64,000 nt of DNA from Brevundimonas sp. LM2 (GTDB lineage Bacteria; Pseudomonadota; Alphaproteobacteria; Caulobacterales; Caulobacteraceae), in the NCBI RefSeq assembly GCF_002002865.1, contig NZ_CP019508.1:1964501-2028500 (forward strand), written 5' to 3'. The translations under genes were made by a program, and so were the position numbers. This document shows, piece after piece, positions 8,909 to 16,871 of this stretch. The notes beneath the pieces are model-generated. The model saw nothing but the letters and a program-made list of their open reading frames with translations. It had not been told where the DNA came from and made no database searches. Numbering within the stretch: position 1 is the stretch's first letter; the number at the start of each line of letters is the position of its first letter.

Positions 8909-11900
8909 ATGGCGCAGGATGCGCTCAACAGCCTCGAGTCCAAACTCTACGAGGCCGCCGACCGGTTGGCCGGTCAGGGCGCCGTGCAGGGTCTTCGCGT
9001 CGCGGACGCCGAGAATGCCGTTTCCGCTGACGCTGACAGCGGTGTCGCCACAGCCTTTCGGCGGCAGGAGATTTCGCCGGCGACCTCGGCCGATTCCGGT
9101 CTGACACTGTCGGGGACGGCGGACCTCTCGCTCACGGCTGCGCCCGCCGTGGATTCTGCCCCGACGAACCCGACGGGAGGCGGGGAAGCCCAAGGCACCC
9201 CCGCCACGGCGACAAACATCGCCGCCAGACCCGTCGACGTTGCAGGGGAGGGCGCTCGGCCGGTTCTTCCGGACCTGCTGACGCCGCAGCCGGACGGTGA
9301 AGTTGTCCTGCCCGGTTCGGACGTGGTCCCCGGCGTGGCTGGTGCACCTGACGGGCCGTTGCCCGCCCTGTCAGATCCCCCAACGCCTGATACCCCAGTC
9401 CCTGGCCTGCCGGGCCCCCCCGTAGTTGCGGAGCCGGTGGTTCCGGGCCCCGGAGCAGATTTCGACGTCGGTGGCGACCCTGGGGTTTCGCCACCAGCGC
9501 CGACCATGCCTCCCGCCGTGACCGGGCCCGTGCCGCCCGGGCCGGGGACCGAACCTGACATCGCGGGCGACCCCGGGGTCACGCCGCCCGAACCGACGCT
9601 CCCGCCTGTTGTGGCGGGCCCGGTCGTTTCAGGCCCCGGAGCAGATCCTGACGTTGGTGCCGACCCTGGGGTTTCGCCATCGGCACCGACCGTGCCTCCC
9701 GCCGTGACGGGGCCGGTGCCGCCGGGGCCTGGATCGCCAGCGCCGGGAGTCGATCCCGACGTCGGTGCCGAACCCGAAGTCACGACACCGCAACCAACAC
9801 CGTCGCCTGTCGTCGCGGGGCCGGGGACAAATTCTGACACTGGGGCCGAGCCCGGGATCACGCCATCGCAACCCGCGCCATCCCCTGTTGTGACGGACCC
9901 GGTCGTTCCGGGCCCCGGCGTTGAGGCCGGCGTCGGAGCCGGACCCGGACTTGCGGCGCCGGGATCATCGCTGTCCCCGACTTCTACGACGTCGGTTGGC
10001 CAGCAGGGCATGCCGCCGTCGACCGAGGCGGCGTCGTCCGCGACCGGCCCGCGAACGGACGCTGACACGAGTTTGACGGTGGATGCGGGCCTCGGCCTGG
10101 TCGATACGGGTCTGGCCGTGGGTCTCGATCCCGTCGAGACGGTGCTCGGCACGGACATCGATCTGGGCGTCGATCTCGCGCCCGTTATCGATGCTGCGAC
10201 CGGTGTGCTGGCCGGCCTCTCTCCCGCGTCGTCGACCGGCCCCGACACGGACCTGACGCTGGATGCGGGTCTCGGCCTGGTCGATACAGGTCTGGCCGTG
10301 GGTCTCGACCCTGTCGAGACAGTGCTCGGCACGGATATCGATCTGGACGTCGCTCTCGATCTCGCCCCTGTCGTCGATGTTGCGACCGGTGTGCTGGCCG
10401 GCCTCTCTCCCGCGCCGTCGACCGGCCCCGACACGGACCTGACGCTGGATGCGGGTCTCGGCCTGGTCGATACAGGTCTGGCCGCGGGTCTCGACACTGT
10501 CGAGACAGTGCTCGGCACGGATATCGATCTGGACGTCGCTCTCGATCTCGCCCCTGTCGTCGATGTTGCGGCCGGTGTGCTGGCCGGCCTCTCTCCCGCG
10601 CCGTCGACCGGCCCCGACACGGACCTGACGGTGGATGCGGGCCTCGGCCTGGTCGATACGGGTCTGGACGTGGGTCTCGACCCCGTCGAGACAGTGCTCG
10701 GCACGGATATCGATCTGGACGTCGCTCTCGATCTCGCCCCTGTCGTCGATGTTGCGACCGGTGTGCTGGCCGGCCTCTCTCCCGCGCCGTCGACCGGCCC
10801 CGACACGGACCTGACGGTGGATGCGGGCCTCGGCCTGGTCGATACGGGTCTGGACGTGGGTCTCGACCCCGTCGAGACGGTGCTCGGCACGGACATCGAT
10901 CTGGACGTCGCTCTCGATCTCGCGCCTGTCATCGATGCTGCGACCGGTGTGCTGGCCGACGTCGTGGCCGGCGTCTCTTCAGCGCCGTCGACCGGCCCGG
11001 ACACGGACCTGACGGTGGATGCGGGTCTCGGCCTGGTCGATACGGGTCTGGACGCGGGTCTCGACCCCGTCGAGACGGTGCTCGGCACGGATATCGATCT
11101 GGATGTCGGTCTCGACCTCGCGCCTGTCGTCGAGGCCGGAACGGATCTGCTGGGCGACGTCTTGGCCGGTGTCACACCGGCACCTGTGCCGTCGACCGGC
11201 CCCGACACGGACCTGACGGTGGATGCGGGTCTCGGCCTGGTCGATACGGGTCTGGCCGTGGGGCTCGATTCCGTCGAGACGGTGCTCGGCACGGATATCG
11301 ATCTGGATGTCGGTCTCGACCTCGCGCCTGTCGTCGAGGCCGGAACGGATCTGCTGGGCGACGTCTTGGCCGGTGTCACACCGGCACCTGTGCCGTCGAC
11401 CGGCCCCGACACGGACCTGACGCTGGATGCGGGTCTCGGCCTGGTCGATACGGGCCTGGACGTGGGTCTCGACCCCGTCGAGACGGTGCTCGGCACGGAT
11501 ATCGATCTGGACGTCGATCTGGACCTCGCGCCCGTGGTCGGTGCCGCGACCGGTGTGGTGGACGGCGTCGTGGCCGGCGTCGGGCCCGCGCCCGCGTCAT
11601 CGACCGGCCCGGACACGGACCTGACGGTGGATGCGGGGCTCGGCTTGGTCGATACCGGTCTGGACGTGGGTCTCGACCCCGTCGAGACGGTGCTCGGCAC
11701 CGACGTTGATCTGGACGTCGATCTCGATCTCGCGCCTGTCATCGATACCGGAACTGGTCTGCTGGGCGACGTCGTGGCCGGCGTCGCGCCCGCGCCATCG
11801 ACCGGCCCCGATACGGACCTGACGGTGGATGCGGGTCTCGGCCTGGTCGATACGGGTCTGGCCGTGGGGCTCGATCCCGTCGAGACGGTGCTCGGTACGG

Positions 11901-14900
11901 ATATCGATCTGGACGTCGATCTCGATCTCGCGCCTGTCATCGATACCGGAACTGGTCTGCTGGGCGACGTCGTGGCCGGGGTCGCGCCCGCGTCATCGAC
12001 CGGCCCGGACACGGACCTGACGGTGGATGCGGGGCTCGGCCTGGTCGATACGGGCCTGGACGTGGGTCTCGACCCCGTCGAGACGGTGCTCGGCACGGAT
12101 ATCGATCTGGACGTCGATCTCGCGCCCGTCATCGATGCTGCGACCGGTGTGCTGGCCGACGTCGTGGCCGGCGTCTCTTCCGCGCCGTCGACCGGCCCCG
12201 ACACGGACCTGACGGTGGATGCGGGTCTTGGCCTGGTCGATACGGGTCTGACCGTGGGTCTCGATTCCGTCGAGACGGTGCTCGGCACCGACATCGATCT
12301 GGACGTCGCTCTCGACCTCGCGCCTGTCGTCGAGGCCGGAACGGATCTGCTGGGCGACGTCTTGGCCGGTGTCACACCGGCACCTGTGCCGTCGACCGGC
12401 CCCGACACGGACCTGACGCTGGATGCGGGTCTCGGTCTGGTCGATACGGGCCTGGACGTGGGTCTCGACCCCGTCGAGACGGTGCTCGGCACGGATATCG
12501 ATCTGGACGTCGATCTCGATCTCGCGCCTGTCATCGATACCGGAACTGGTCTGCTGGGCGACGTCGTGGCCGGGGTCGCGCCCGCGTCATCGACCGGCCC
12601 GGACACGGACCTGACGGTGGATGCGGGGCTCGGCCTGGTCGATACCGGTTTGGACGTGGGTCTCGACCCCGTCGAGACGGTGCTCGGCACCGACGTTGAT
12701 CTGGACGTCGATCTCGATCTCGCGCCTGTCATCGATACCGGAACTGGTCTGCTGGGCGACGTCGTGGCCGGCGTCGCGCCCGCGCCATCGACCGGCCCCG
12801 ATACGGACCTGACGGTGGATGCGGGTCTTGGCCTGGTCGATACGGGTCTGGCCGTGGGGCTCGATTCCGTCGAGACGGTGCTCGGCACCGACATCGATCT
12901 GGACGTCGCTCTCGACCTCGCGCCTGTCGTCGAGGCCGGAACGGATCTGCTGGGCGACGTCTTGGCCGGTGTCACACCGGCACCTGTGCCGTCGACCGGC
13001 CCCGACACGGACCTGACGCTGGATGCGGGCCTCGGTCTGGTTGATACGGGTCTGGCCGTGGGGCTCGATTCCGTCGAGACGGTGCTCGGCACCGACATCG
13101 ATCTGGACGTCGCTCTCGACCTCGCGCCTGTCGTCGAGGCCGGAACGGATCTGCTGGGCGACGTCTTGGCCGGTGTCACACCAGCACCTGTGCCGTCGAC
13201 CGGCCCCGACACCGACCTGACGGTGGATGCGGGTCTCGGCCTGGTCGATACGGGTCTGGACGCGGGTCTCGACCCCGTCGAGACGGTGCTCGGCACGGAT
13301 ATCGATCTGGATGTCGGTCTCGACCTCGCGCCTGTCGTCGAGGCCGGAACGGATCTGCTGGGCGACGTCTTGGCCGGTGTCACACCGGCACCTGTGCCGT
13401 CGACCGGCCCCGACACGGACCTGACGCTGGATGCGGGCCTCGGCCTGGTCGATACGGGTCTGGCCGTGGGGCTCGACCCCGTCGAGACGGTGCTCGGCAT
13501 CGACGTCGACCTCGACCAGGACGTCGATCTCAACCTTGCGCCTGTCATTGAGACCGGAACGGGCCTGCTGGGCGACATCGTGGCCGGTGTAACGCCGGCA
13601 CCTTCCACGGGCTCGGACACGGACGTGACGGTGGATGCGGGCCTCGGCCTGGTAGATGCCGGTCTGGACGTGGGTCTTGACCCCGTCGAGACGGTGCTCG
13701 GCACCGACATCGACCTCGACCTGGACGTCGATCTCGACCTCGCGCCTGTCATCGAGACCGGACCGCGTCTGCTGGGCGACGTCGTGGCCGGTGTAACGCC
13801 GGCACCCTCGACGGCCCCGGACACGGGCCTGACGGCGGACTCGGGCCTCGGCTTTGTCGATGCCGGTCTGGACGTGGGTCTCGACCCCGTCGAGACGGTG
13901 CTCGGCACTGGCATTGATCTGGACGTCGATCTCGACCTCGCGCCTGTCATCGAGACCGGAACGGGTCTGCTGGGCGGCGTCGTGGCCGGTGTCACGTCGG
14001 CACCGGCACCCTCGACGGCCCCGGACACGGACCTGACGGTCGATGCGGGCCTCGGCCTGGTCGACATGGGTCTGGACGCGGGTCTCGACCCCGTCGAGAC
14101 GGTGTTCGGCACCGATATCGACCTCGACCTGGACGTCGATCTCGACCTCGCGTCTGTCATCGACGCCGAAACTGGTTTGCTGGGCGACGTCGTGGGCGGC
14201 GCTATGCCCGCGCCCGCTCTCACGCCTTCGACCGGCCTGGACACGGAGCAGACGGTGGACGTGGGCCTCGACCCCGTCGAGACGGTGTTCGGCACCGATA
14301 TCGACCTTGATCTGGACCTCGATCTCGATCTCGCGCCGGTCATCGGCACTGCGACCGGGGTAATGGACGGCGTCGCGGTCGGAGTCACGCCGGCGCCGGT
14401 GCCGGCACACTCGACGGCCCCGGACACGGACCTGACGGTGGACGCGGGCCTCGGCTTTGTCGATGCCGGTCTGGATGTAGGTCTCGACCCCGTCGAGACG
14501 GTGCTCGGCACCGACGTCGACCTGAACGTCGATCTCGACCTCGCGCCTGTCATCGAGACCGGAACGGGGCTGCTGGGCGGCGTCGTGGCCGGTGTCACGC
14601 CGGCACCGGCACCCTCGACGGCCCCGGACACGGACCTGACGGTCGATGCGGGTCTCGGCCTGGTCGACACGGGCCTGGACGTGTCCCTGGATCCGGTCGA
14701 ATCGTTGCTGGACATCGATCTGGATCTGGACCTCGGGCTTGACGCCGACATCCTCGGTTTGGCGTCGGTGCCGCAGTCGGGGGCACCGCTGCAGGGCGAT
14801 TCGTCCACGGCTGACCTGTTCGAGTTGGCGGGAGGCCTGAGCGATCTGTCGAGCGTCGTGCCCGAGCCGGACCTGTTCGCCACTCTCGGCGATCTGCCGA

Positions 14901-15175
14901 CGAGCGACCTGACCCTGTCCCAGCTGCTGGACAGCGCCAGCCTGGTCAGCGGATCAAGCCTGTCTCAGGACTACTTTGATGCGGCTCCGGTCACAGAGGT
15001 CGCTTCGGTCCCTGTGCTGTCGAGCCCAGCCAATATGCTCACGCTGTCGACCACTGTGGAGCCGCCCACGGCCCTCGTCGGCACAGCCCTGATCGACGCG
15101 GTGACGGCCCCGGTGACCACCAGTCTCACCGCGGCGACCTCTGCCCTGCGGTCGTTCGGCTCGCGCCTGTTCTAG
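8909..15175 (+). CDS. giant acidic tandem-repeat protein, putative type I secreted adhesin or matrix protein
   Basis: I do not recognise this 2088-residue protein. The start at ATG 8909 follows ACGGGAGA. Residues 1 to about 175 contain a short helical-looking head. Residues about 176-351 are Pro/Gly-rich, with six units of about 31 residues. Residues 386 to about 1945 form 24 tandem units of about 66 residues built on GLGLVDTGLDVGLDPVETVL, then a D-I-D-L-D-V-D-L run, then a PSTGP linker. The repeats are nearly free of Lys, Arg, Cys and aromatic residues and rich in Asp, so the protein is very acidic. A unique C-terminus of about 140 residues ends in SFGSRLF. There is no N-terminal signal peptide and no GGxGxD (RTX) motif. 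The secretion genes that follow within 10 bases suggest type I export through a C-terminal signal. The adhesin or biofilm-matrix role is inference. Confidence 0.8.
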   Translation: MAQDALNSLESKLYEAADRLAGQGAVQGLRVADAENAVSADADSGVATAFRRQEISPATSADSGLTLSGTADLSLTAAPAVDSAPTNPTGGGEAQGTPATATNIAARPVDVAGEGARPVLPDLLTPQPDGEVVLPGSDVVPGVAGAPDGPLPALSDPPTPDTPVPGLPGPPVVAEPVVPGPGADFDVGGDPGVSPPAPTMPPAVTGPVPPGPGTEPDIAGDPGVTPPEPTLPPVVAGPVVSGPGADPDVGADPGVSPSAPTVPPAVTGPVPPGPGSPAPGVDPDVGAEPEVTTPQPTPSPVVAGPGTNSDTGAEPGITPSQPAPSPVVTDPVVPGPGVEAGVGAGPGLAAPGSSLSPTSTTSVGQQGMPPSTEAASSATGPRTDADTSLTVDAGLGLVDTGLAVGLDPVETVLGTDIDLGVDLAPVIDAATGVLAGLSPASSTGPDTDLTLDAGLGLVDTGLAVGLDPVETVLGTDIDLDVALDLAPVVDVATGVLAGLSPAPSTGPDTDLTLDAGLGLVDTGLAAGLDTVETVLGTDIDLDVALDLAPVVDVAAGVLAGLSPAPSTGPDTDLTVDAGLGLVDTGLDVGLDPVETVLGTDIDLDVALDLAPVVDVATGVLAGLSPAPSTGPDTDLTVDAGLGLVDTGLDVGLDPVETVLGTDIDLDVALDLAPVIDAATGVLADVVAGVSSAPSTGPDTDLTVDAGLGLVDTGLDAGLDPVETVLGTDIDLDVGLDLAPVVEAGTDLLGDVLAGVTPAPVPSTGPDTDLTVDAGLGLVDTGLAVGLDSVETVLGTDIDLDVGLDLAPVVEAGTDLLGDVLAGVTPAPVPSTGPDTDLTLDAGLGLVDTGLDVGLDPVETVLGTDIDLDVDLDLAPVVGAATGVVDGVVAGVGPAPASSTGPDTDLTVDAGLGLVDTGLDVGLDPVETVLGTDVDLDVDLDLAPVIDTGTGLLGDVVAGVAPAPSTGPDTDLTVDAGLGLVDTGLAVGLDPVETVLGTDIDLDVDLDLAPVIDTGTGLLGDVVAGVAPASSTGPDTDLTVDAGLGLVDTGLDVGLDPVETVLGTDIDLDVDLAPVIDAATGVLADVVAGVSSAPSTGPDTDLTVDAGLGLVDTGLTVGLDSVETVLGTDIDLDVALDLAPVVEAGTDLLGDVLAGVTPAPVPSTGPDTDLTLDAGLGLVDTGLDVGLDPVETVLGTDIDLDVDLDLAPVIDTGTGLLGDVVAGVAPASSTGPDTDLTVDAGLGLVDTGLDVGLDPVETVLGTDVDLDVDLDLAPVIDTGTGLLGDVVAGVAPAPSTGPDTDLTVDAGLGLVDTGLAVGLDSVETVLGTDIDLDVALDLAPVVEAGTDLLGDVLAGVTPAPVPSTGPDTDLTLDAGLGLVDTGLAVGLDSVETVLGTDIDLDVALDLAPVVEAGTDLLGDVLAGVTPAPVPSTGPDTDLTVDAGLGLVDTGLDAGLDPVETVLGTDIDLDVGLDLAPVVEAGTDLLGDVLAGVTPAPVPSTGPDTDLTLDAGLGLVDTGLAVGLDPVETVLGIDVDLDQDVDLNLAPVIETGTGLLGDIVAGVTPAPSTGSDTDVTVDAGLGLVDAGLDVGLDPVETVLGTDIDLDLDVDLDLAPVIETGPRLLGDVVAGVTPAPSTAPDTGLTADSGLGFVDAGLDVGLDPVETVLGTGIDLDVDLDLAPVIETGTGLLGGVVAGVTSAPAPSTAPDTDLTVDAGLGLVDMGLDAGLDPVETVFGTDIDLDLDVDLDLASVIDAETGLLGDVVGGAMPAPALTPSTGLDTEQTVDVGLDPVETVFGTDIDLDLDLDLDLAPVIGTATGVMDGVAVGVTPAPVPAHSTAPDTDLTVDAGLGFVDAGLDVGLDPVETVLGTDVDLNVDLDLAPVIETGTGLLGGVVAGVTPAPAPSTAPDTDLTVDAGLGLVDTGLDVSLDPVESLLDIDLDLDLGLDADILGLASVPQSGAPLQGDSSTADLFELAGGLSDLSSVVPEPDLFATLGDLPTSDLTLSQLLDSASLVSGSSLSQDYFDAAPVTEVASVPVLSSPANMLTLSTTVEPPTALVGTALIDAVTAPVTTSLTAATSALRSFGSRLF
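9434..9963 (+). repeat. Pro/Gly-rich repeats of about 93 bp, six units
   Basis: Six imperfect units encode a pattern of PVVPGPG, then DxDVG, DPGV, PP and P(P/S)VVAG. The first four units are the most regular. The segment would form an extended, flexible stalk between the head and the acidic repeats. Confidence 0.75.
10064..14750 (+). repeat. coding tandem repeat array, 24 units of about 198 bp
   Basis: Each unit begins with codons for DTDLT(V/L)DAGLGLVDTGL. Unit length varies from about 60 to 72 codons, always in frame. Units 2-4, 5 and 11, 6-7 with 12 and 15-17, and 9-10 with 13-14 form subtypes that are close to identical at the DNA level. Units 9 and 14 differ by about two bases. Unit 22 lacks the first GLGLVDTGL block and unit 24 is a degenerate terminal unit. 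The pattern indicates recent multi-unit duplication and homogenisation. Confidence 0.92.
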
Positions 15176-15185
15176 AGAGCCGTCG

Positions 15186-16871
15186 GTGAACCAGGCCATA
15201 CAGAAACAGGATGGACTCGCGGCCCATGCGGCCGTGACCCTCCTTTGCGCCACCGTGGCGATCAACATCCTGGGCCTGGCCCTCCCCGTGGCGGCTCAGC
15301 AGATCTTCGGGCGGGTCATCCGCGAGCCCCAGACGGGTACGCTCAACGTCCTGATCGTCCTGGTGCTGGTGTGCGCGGTGCTCGAGGGCGGGCTCCGGTT
15401 CGGGCGCGGCTACATCATGAGCACGGTCGACCGGCAGTTCATGACCCGACGCCTCCACTGGCTGTGCGACCGGGTCGTCCGCAGACAAGAGTTCGTCGTG
15501 GCATCGCCCGCCGCAGCCAGTCTGGAACTGGCGACGAGCCTCAGCAAGACGAAGGACCGCATCAACGGCCAGCTTATCGTCGCGCGCGCCGAGCTGCTCT
15601 TCGCGCCCGTGATCGTCTTGCTGATTTATTACATCTCCTGGATTTGCGGTCTTACAGTAACGTTAATCGTGATCGGTAGTGCCGCGTTGACCTATCGGCA
15701 CGCGCGCCGCCTGCCTGACTGTTCCGAAGCTAACTTTCGCACGACGGAGCGGCGGTACGAATTCCTGTTTTCGGTCTTCAGCGCCGTTCGCTCGGTCAAG
15801 GGGCTGGGCGTCGAGCACCGCATGGCACGGGACTACGAGCGGCTTCAGGCGGAGGTGGCGCGCGCCAATACGGCCACGGCGGACCTCGTCGGCCGGATCA
15901 TGAACCAGGCCCAGCTCGCCAATCAGGTGCTCACCGCCTCTCTGTTGGTGGTCTGCGCCACGCTGGTGACCGAGGGCATGACGCTCGGCGCGGCCTCGGC
16001 GATCATCCTGCTGGCGGGCCGGCTTGTGGAACCGACGCAGAGGGCGGTCTTCATCTTCGTCCAGGCCCGGGATCTGCGCAAGGCGGAGGAGACCATCGCG
16101 GCGTTCTCGGCCGGGGTGGTCGACGCCGTGATCGCGCCGGTCGGCGTTGCGGGCGCGCGCGGGGATCTTGTCCTTGATGCGGTGGAGCTGGACACGAGCG
16201 ACGATGCGACCGGGGCTTTCGGGGCGAGGCCGATCAGCTTCTCAACGGATGCGGGACGGACGATCGCGATCGCTCCAGGCAGTGAAATCCTCACGACGGC
16301 CCTCCTGCGCGCGATCGCCGGGATCGTCCCCGCGAGAAGCGGCCTCGTCACGATCGACGGTCGCGACATCGCCCATATCGCCCAGTCTGACCGCAACCGG
16401 CTCGTCTCCTATCTGTCTCCCGATGCCCGACTGTTCGATGGGACGATCCGGGACAACATCACCCGGTTCGGCGAGGTGTCCCTGACGGAGGCCATGGCGG
16501 TCGCCCGACTGCTCGATATGGAAGCCCGCTTCAACGAGCTTCCGCGCGGCGTCGAGACGGTGGTCGGCGGCCCGGGCGAAGAGGCCGTGCCGCCGGGGCT
16601 GCAGCAGCAGATCGCCCTGCTGCGCGCGCTCGTCCTGCGGCCGCGGGTGATCCTGTTCGACAATGCCGATCGGGGCCTGGACCGCGACGCCTATGCCCGG
16701 ATGGTGCAGTTCTTCGCCCGGATCCGTCACAGCGCCACGATCGTCCTGGCCACCGACGACGCCAATCTGGCGGCGCTGGCGGACGCCACCTACGGCCTTG
16801 ACGGGCGCGGCCTGACGCTGCGCGACGATTTCACCGCACGGAGCCGTGCCTATTCGACCCTGAAGCTATGA
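15186..16871 (+). CDS. ABC exporter half-protein with degenerate ATPase domain (type I secretion)
   Basis: This 561-residue protein has an ABC type 1 membrane domain (about residues 15-300) and a nucleotide-binding-like domain (about 330-550). The ATPase motifs have decayed. The Walker A position (362-371) reads IAPGSEILTT, with no GKS/T. The signature position (468-473) reads VPPGLQ in place of LSGGQ. The Walker B aspartate (492) is followed by Asn, not the catalytic Glu. It cannot hydrolyse ATP in the usual way and probably forms a heterodimer with the next gene product. Start is GTG 15186, 10 bases after the giant gene; the end overlaps the next gene by an ATGA. No C39-like domain is present at its N-terminus. 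Confidence 0.88.
   Translation: MNQAIQKQDGLAAHAAVTLLCATVAINILGLALPVAAQQIFGRVIREPQTGTLNVLIVLVLVCAVLEGGLRFGRGYIMSTVDRQFMTRRLHWLCDRVVRRQEFVVASPAAASLELATSLSKTKDRINGQLIVARAELLFAPVIVLLIYYISWICGLTVTLIVIGSAALTYRHARRLPDCSEANFRTTERRYEFLFSVFSAVRSVKGLGVEHRMARDYERLQAEVARANTATADLVGRIMNQAQLANQVLTASLLVVCATLVTEGMTLGAASAIILLAGRLVEPTQRAVFIFVQARDLRKAEETIAAFSAGVVDAVIAPVGVAGARGDLVLDAVELDTSDDATGAFGARPISFSTDAGRTIAIAPGSEILTTALLRAIAGIVPARSGLVTIDGRDIAHIAQSDRNRLVSYLSPDARLFDGTIRDNITRFGEVSLTEAMAVARLLDMEARFNELPRGVETVVGGPGEEAVPPGLQQQIALLRALVLRPRVILFDNADRGLDRDAYARMVQFFARIRHSATIVLATDDANLAALADATYGLDGRGLTLRDDFTARSRAYSTLKL

Noticed and set aside
12587..14410. A second long minus-strand frame (607 codons) in the array.
   Set aside because: It has the same cause: a repeated unit without stops in that frame. 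Its composition is an artefact of the sense codons.
10064..14750. Regular repeats considered as a CRISPR array.
   Set aside because: Units are about 198 bp, contiguous, in frame and coding. There are no short repeats with unique spacers and no cas genes.
8974..14883. A 1969-codon open frame on the minus strand, antisense to the giant repeat gene.
   Set aside because: Each sense repeat is free of stops in this frame, so tandem repetition extends it. The translation is a low-complexity Ser/Arg/Thr/Pro string with no domain, ribosome site or context.
8909..15175. Classification of the giant protein as an RTX toxin or adhesin.
   Set aside because: No GGxGxD nonapeptides are present. The Asp-rich repeats have a different period and pattern.
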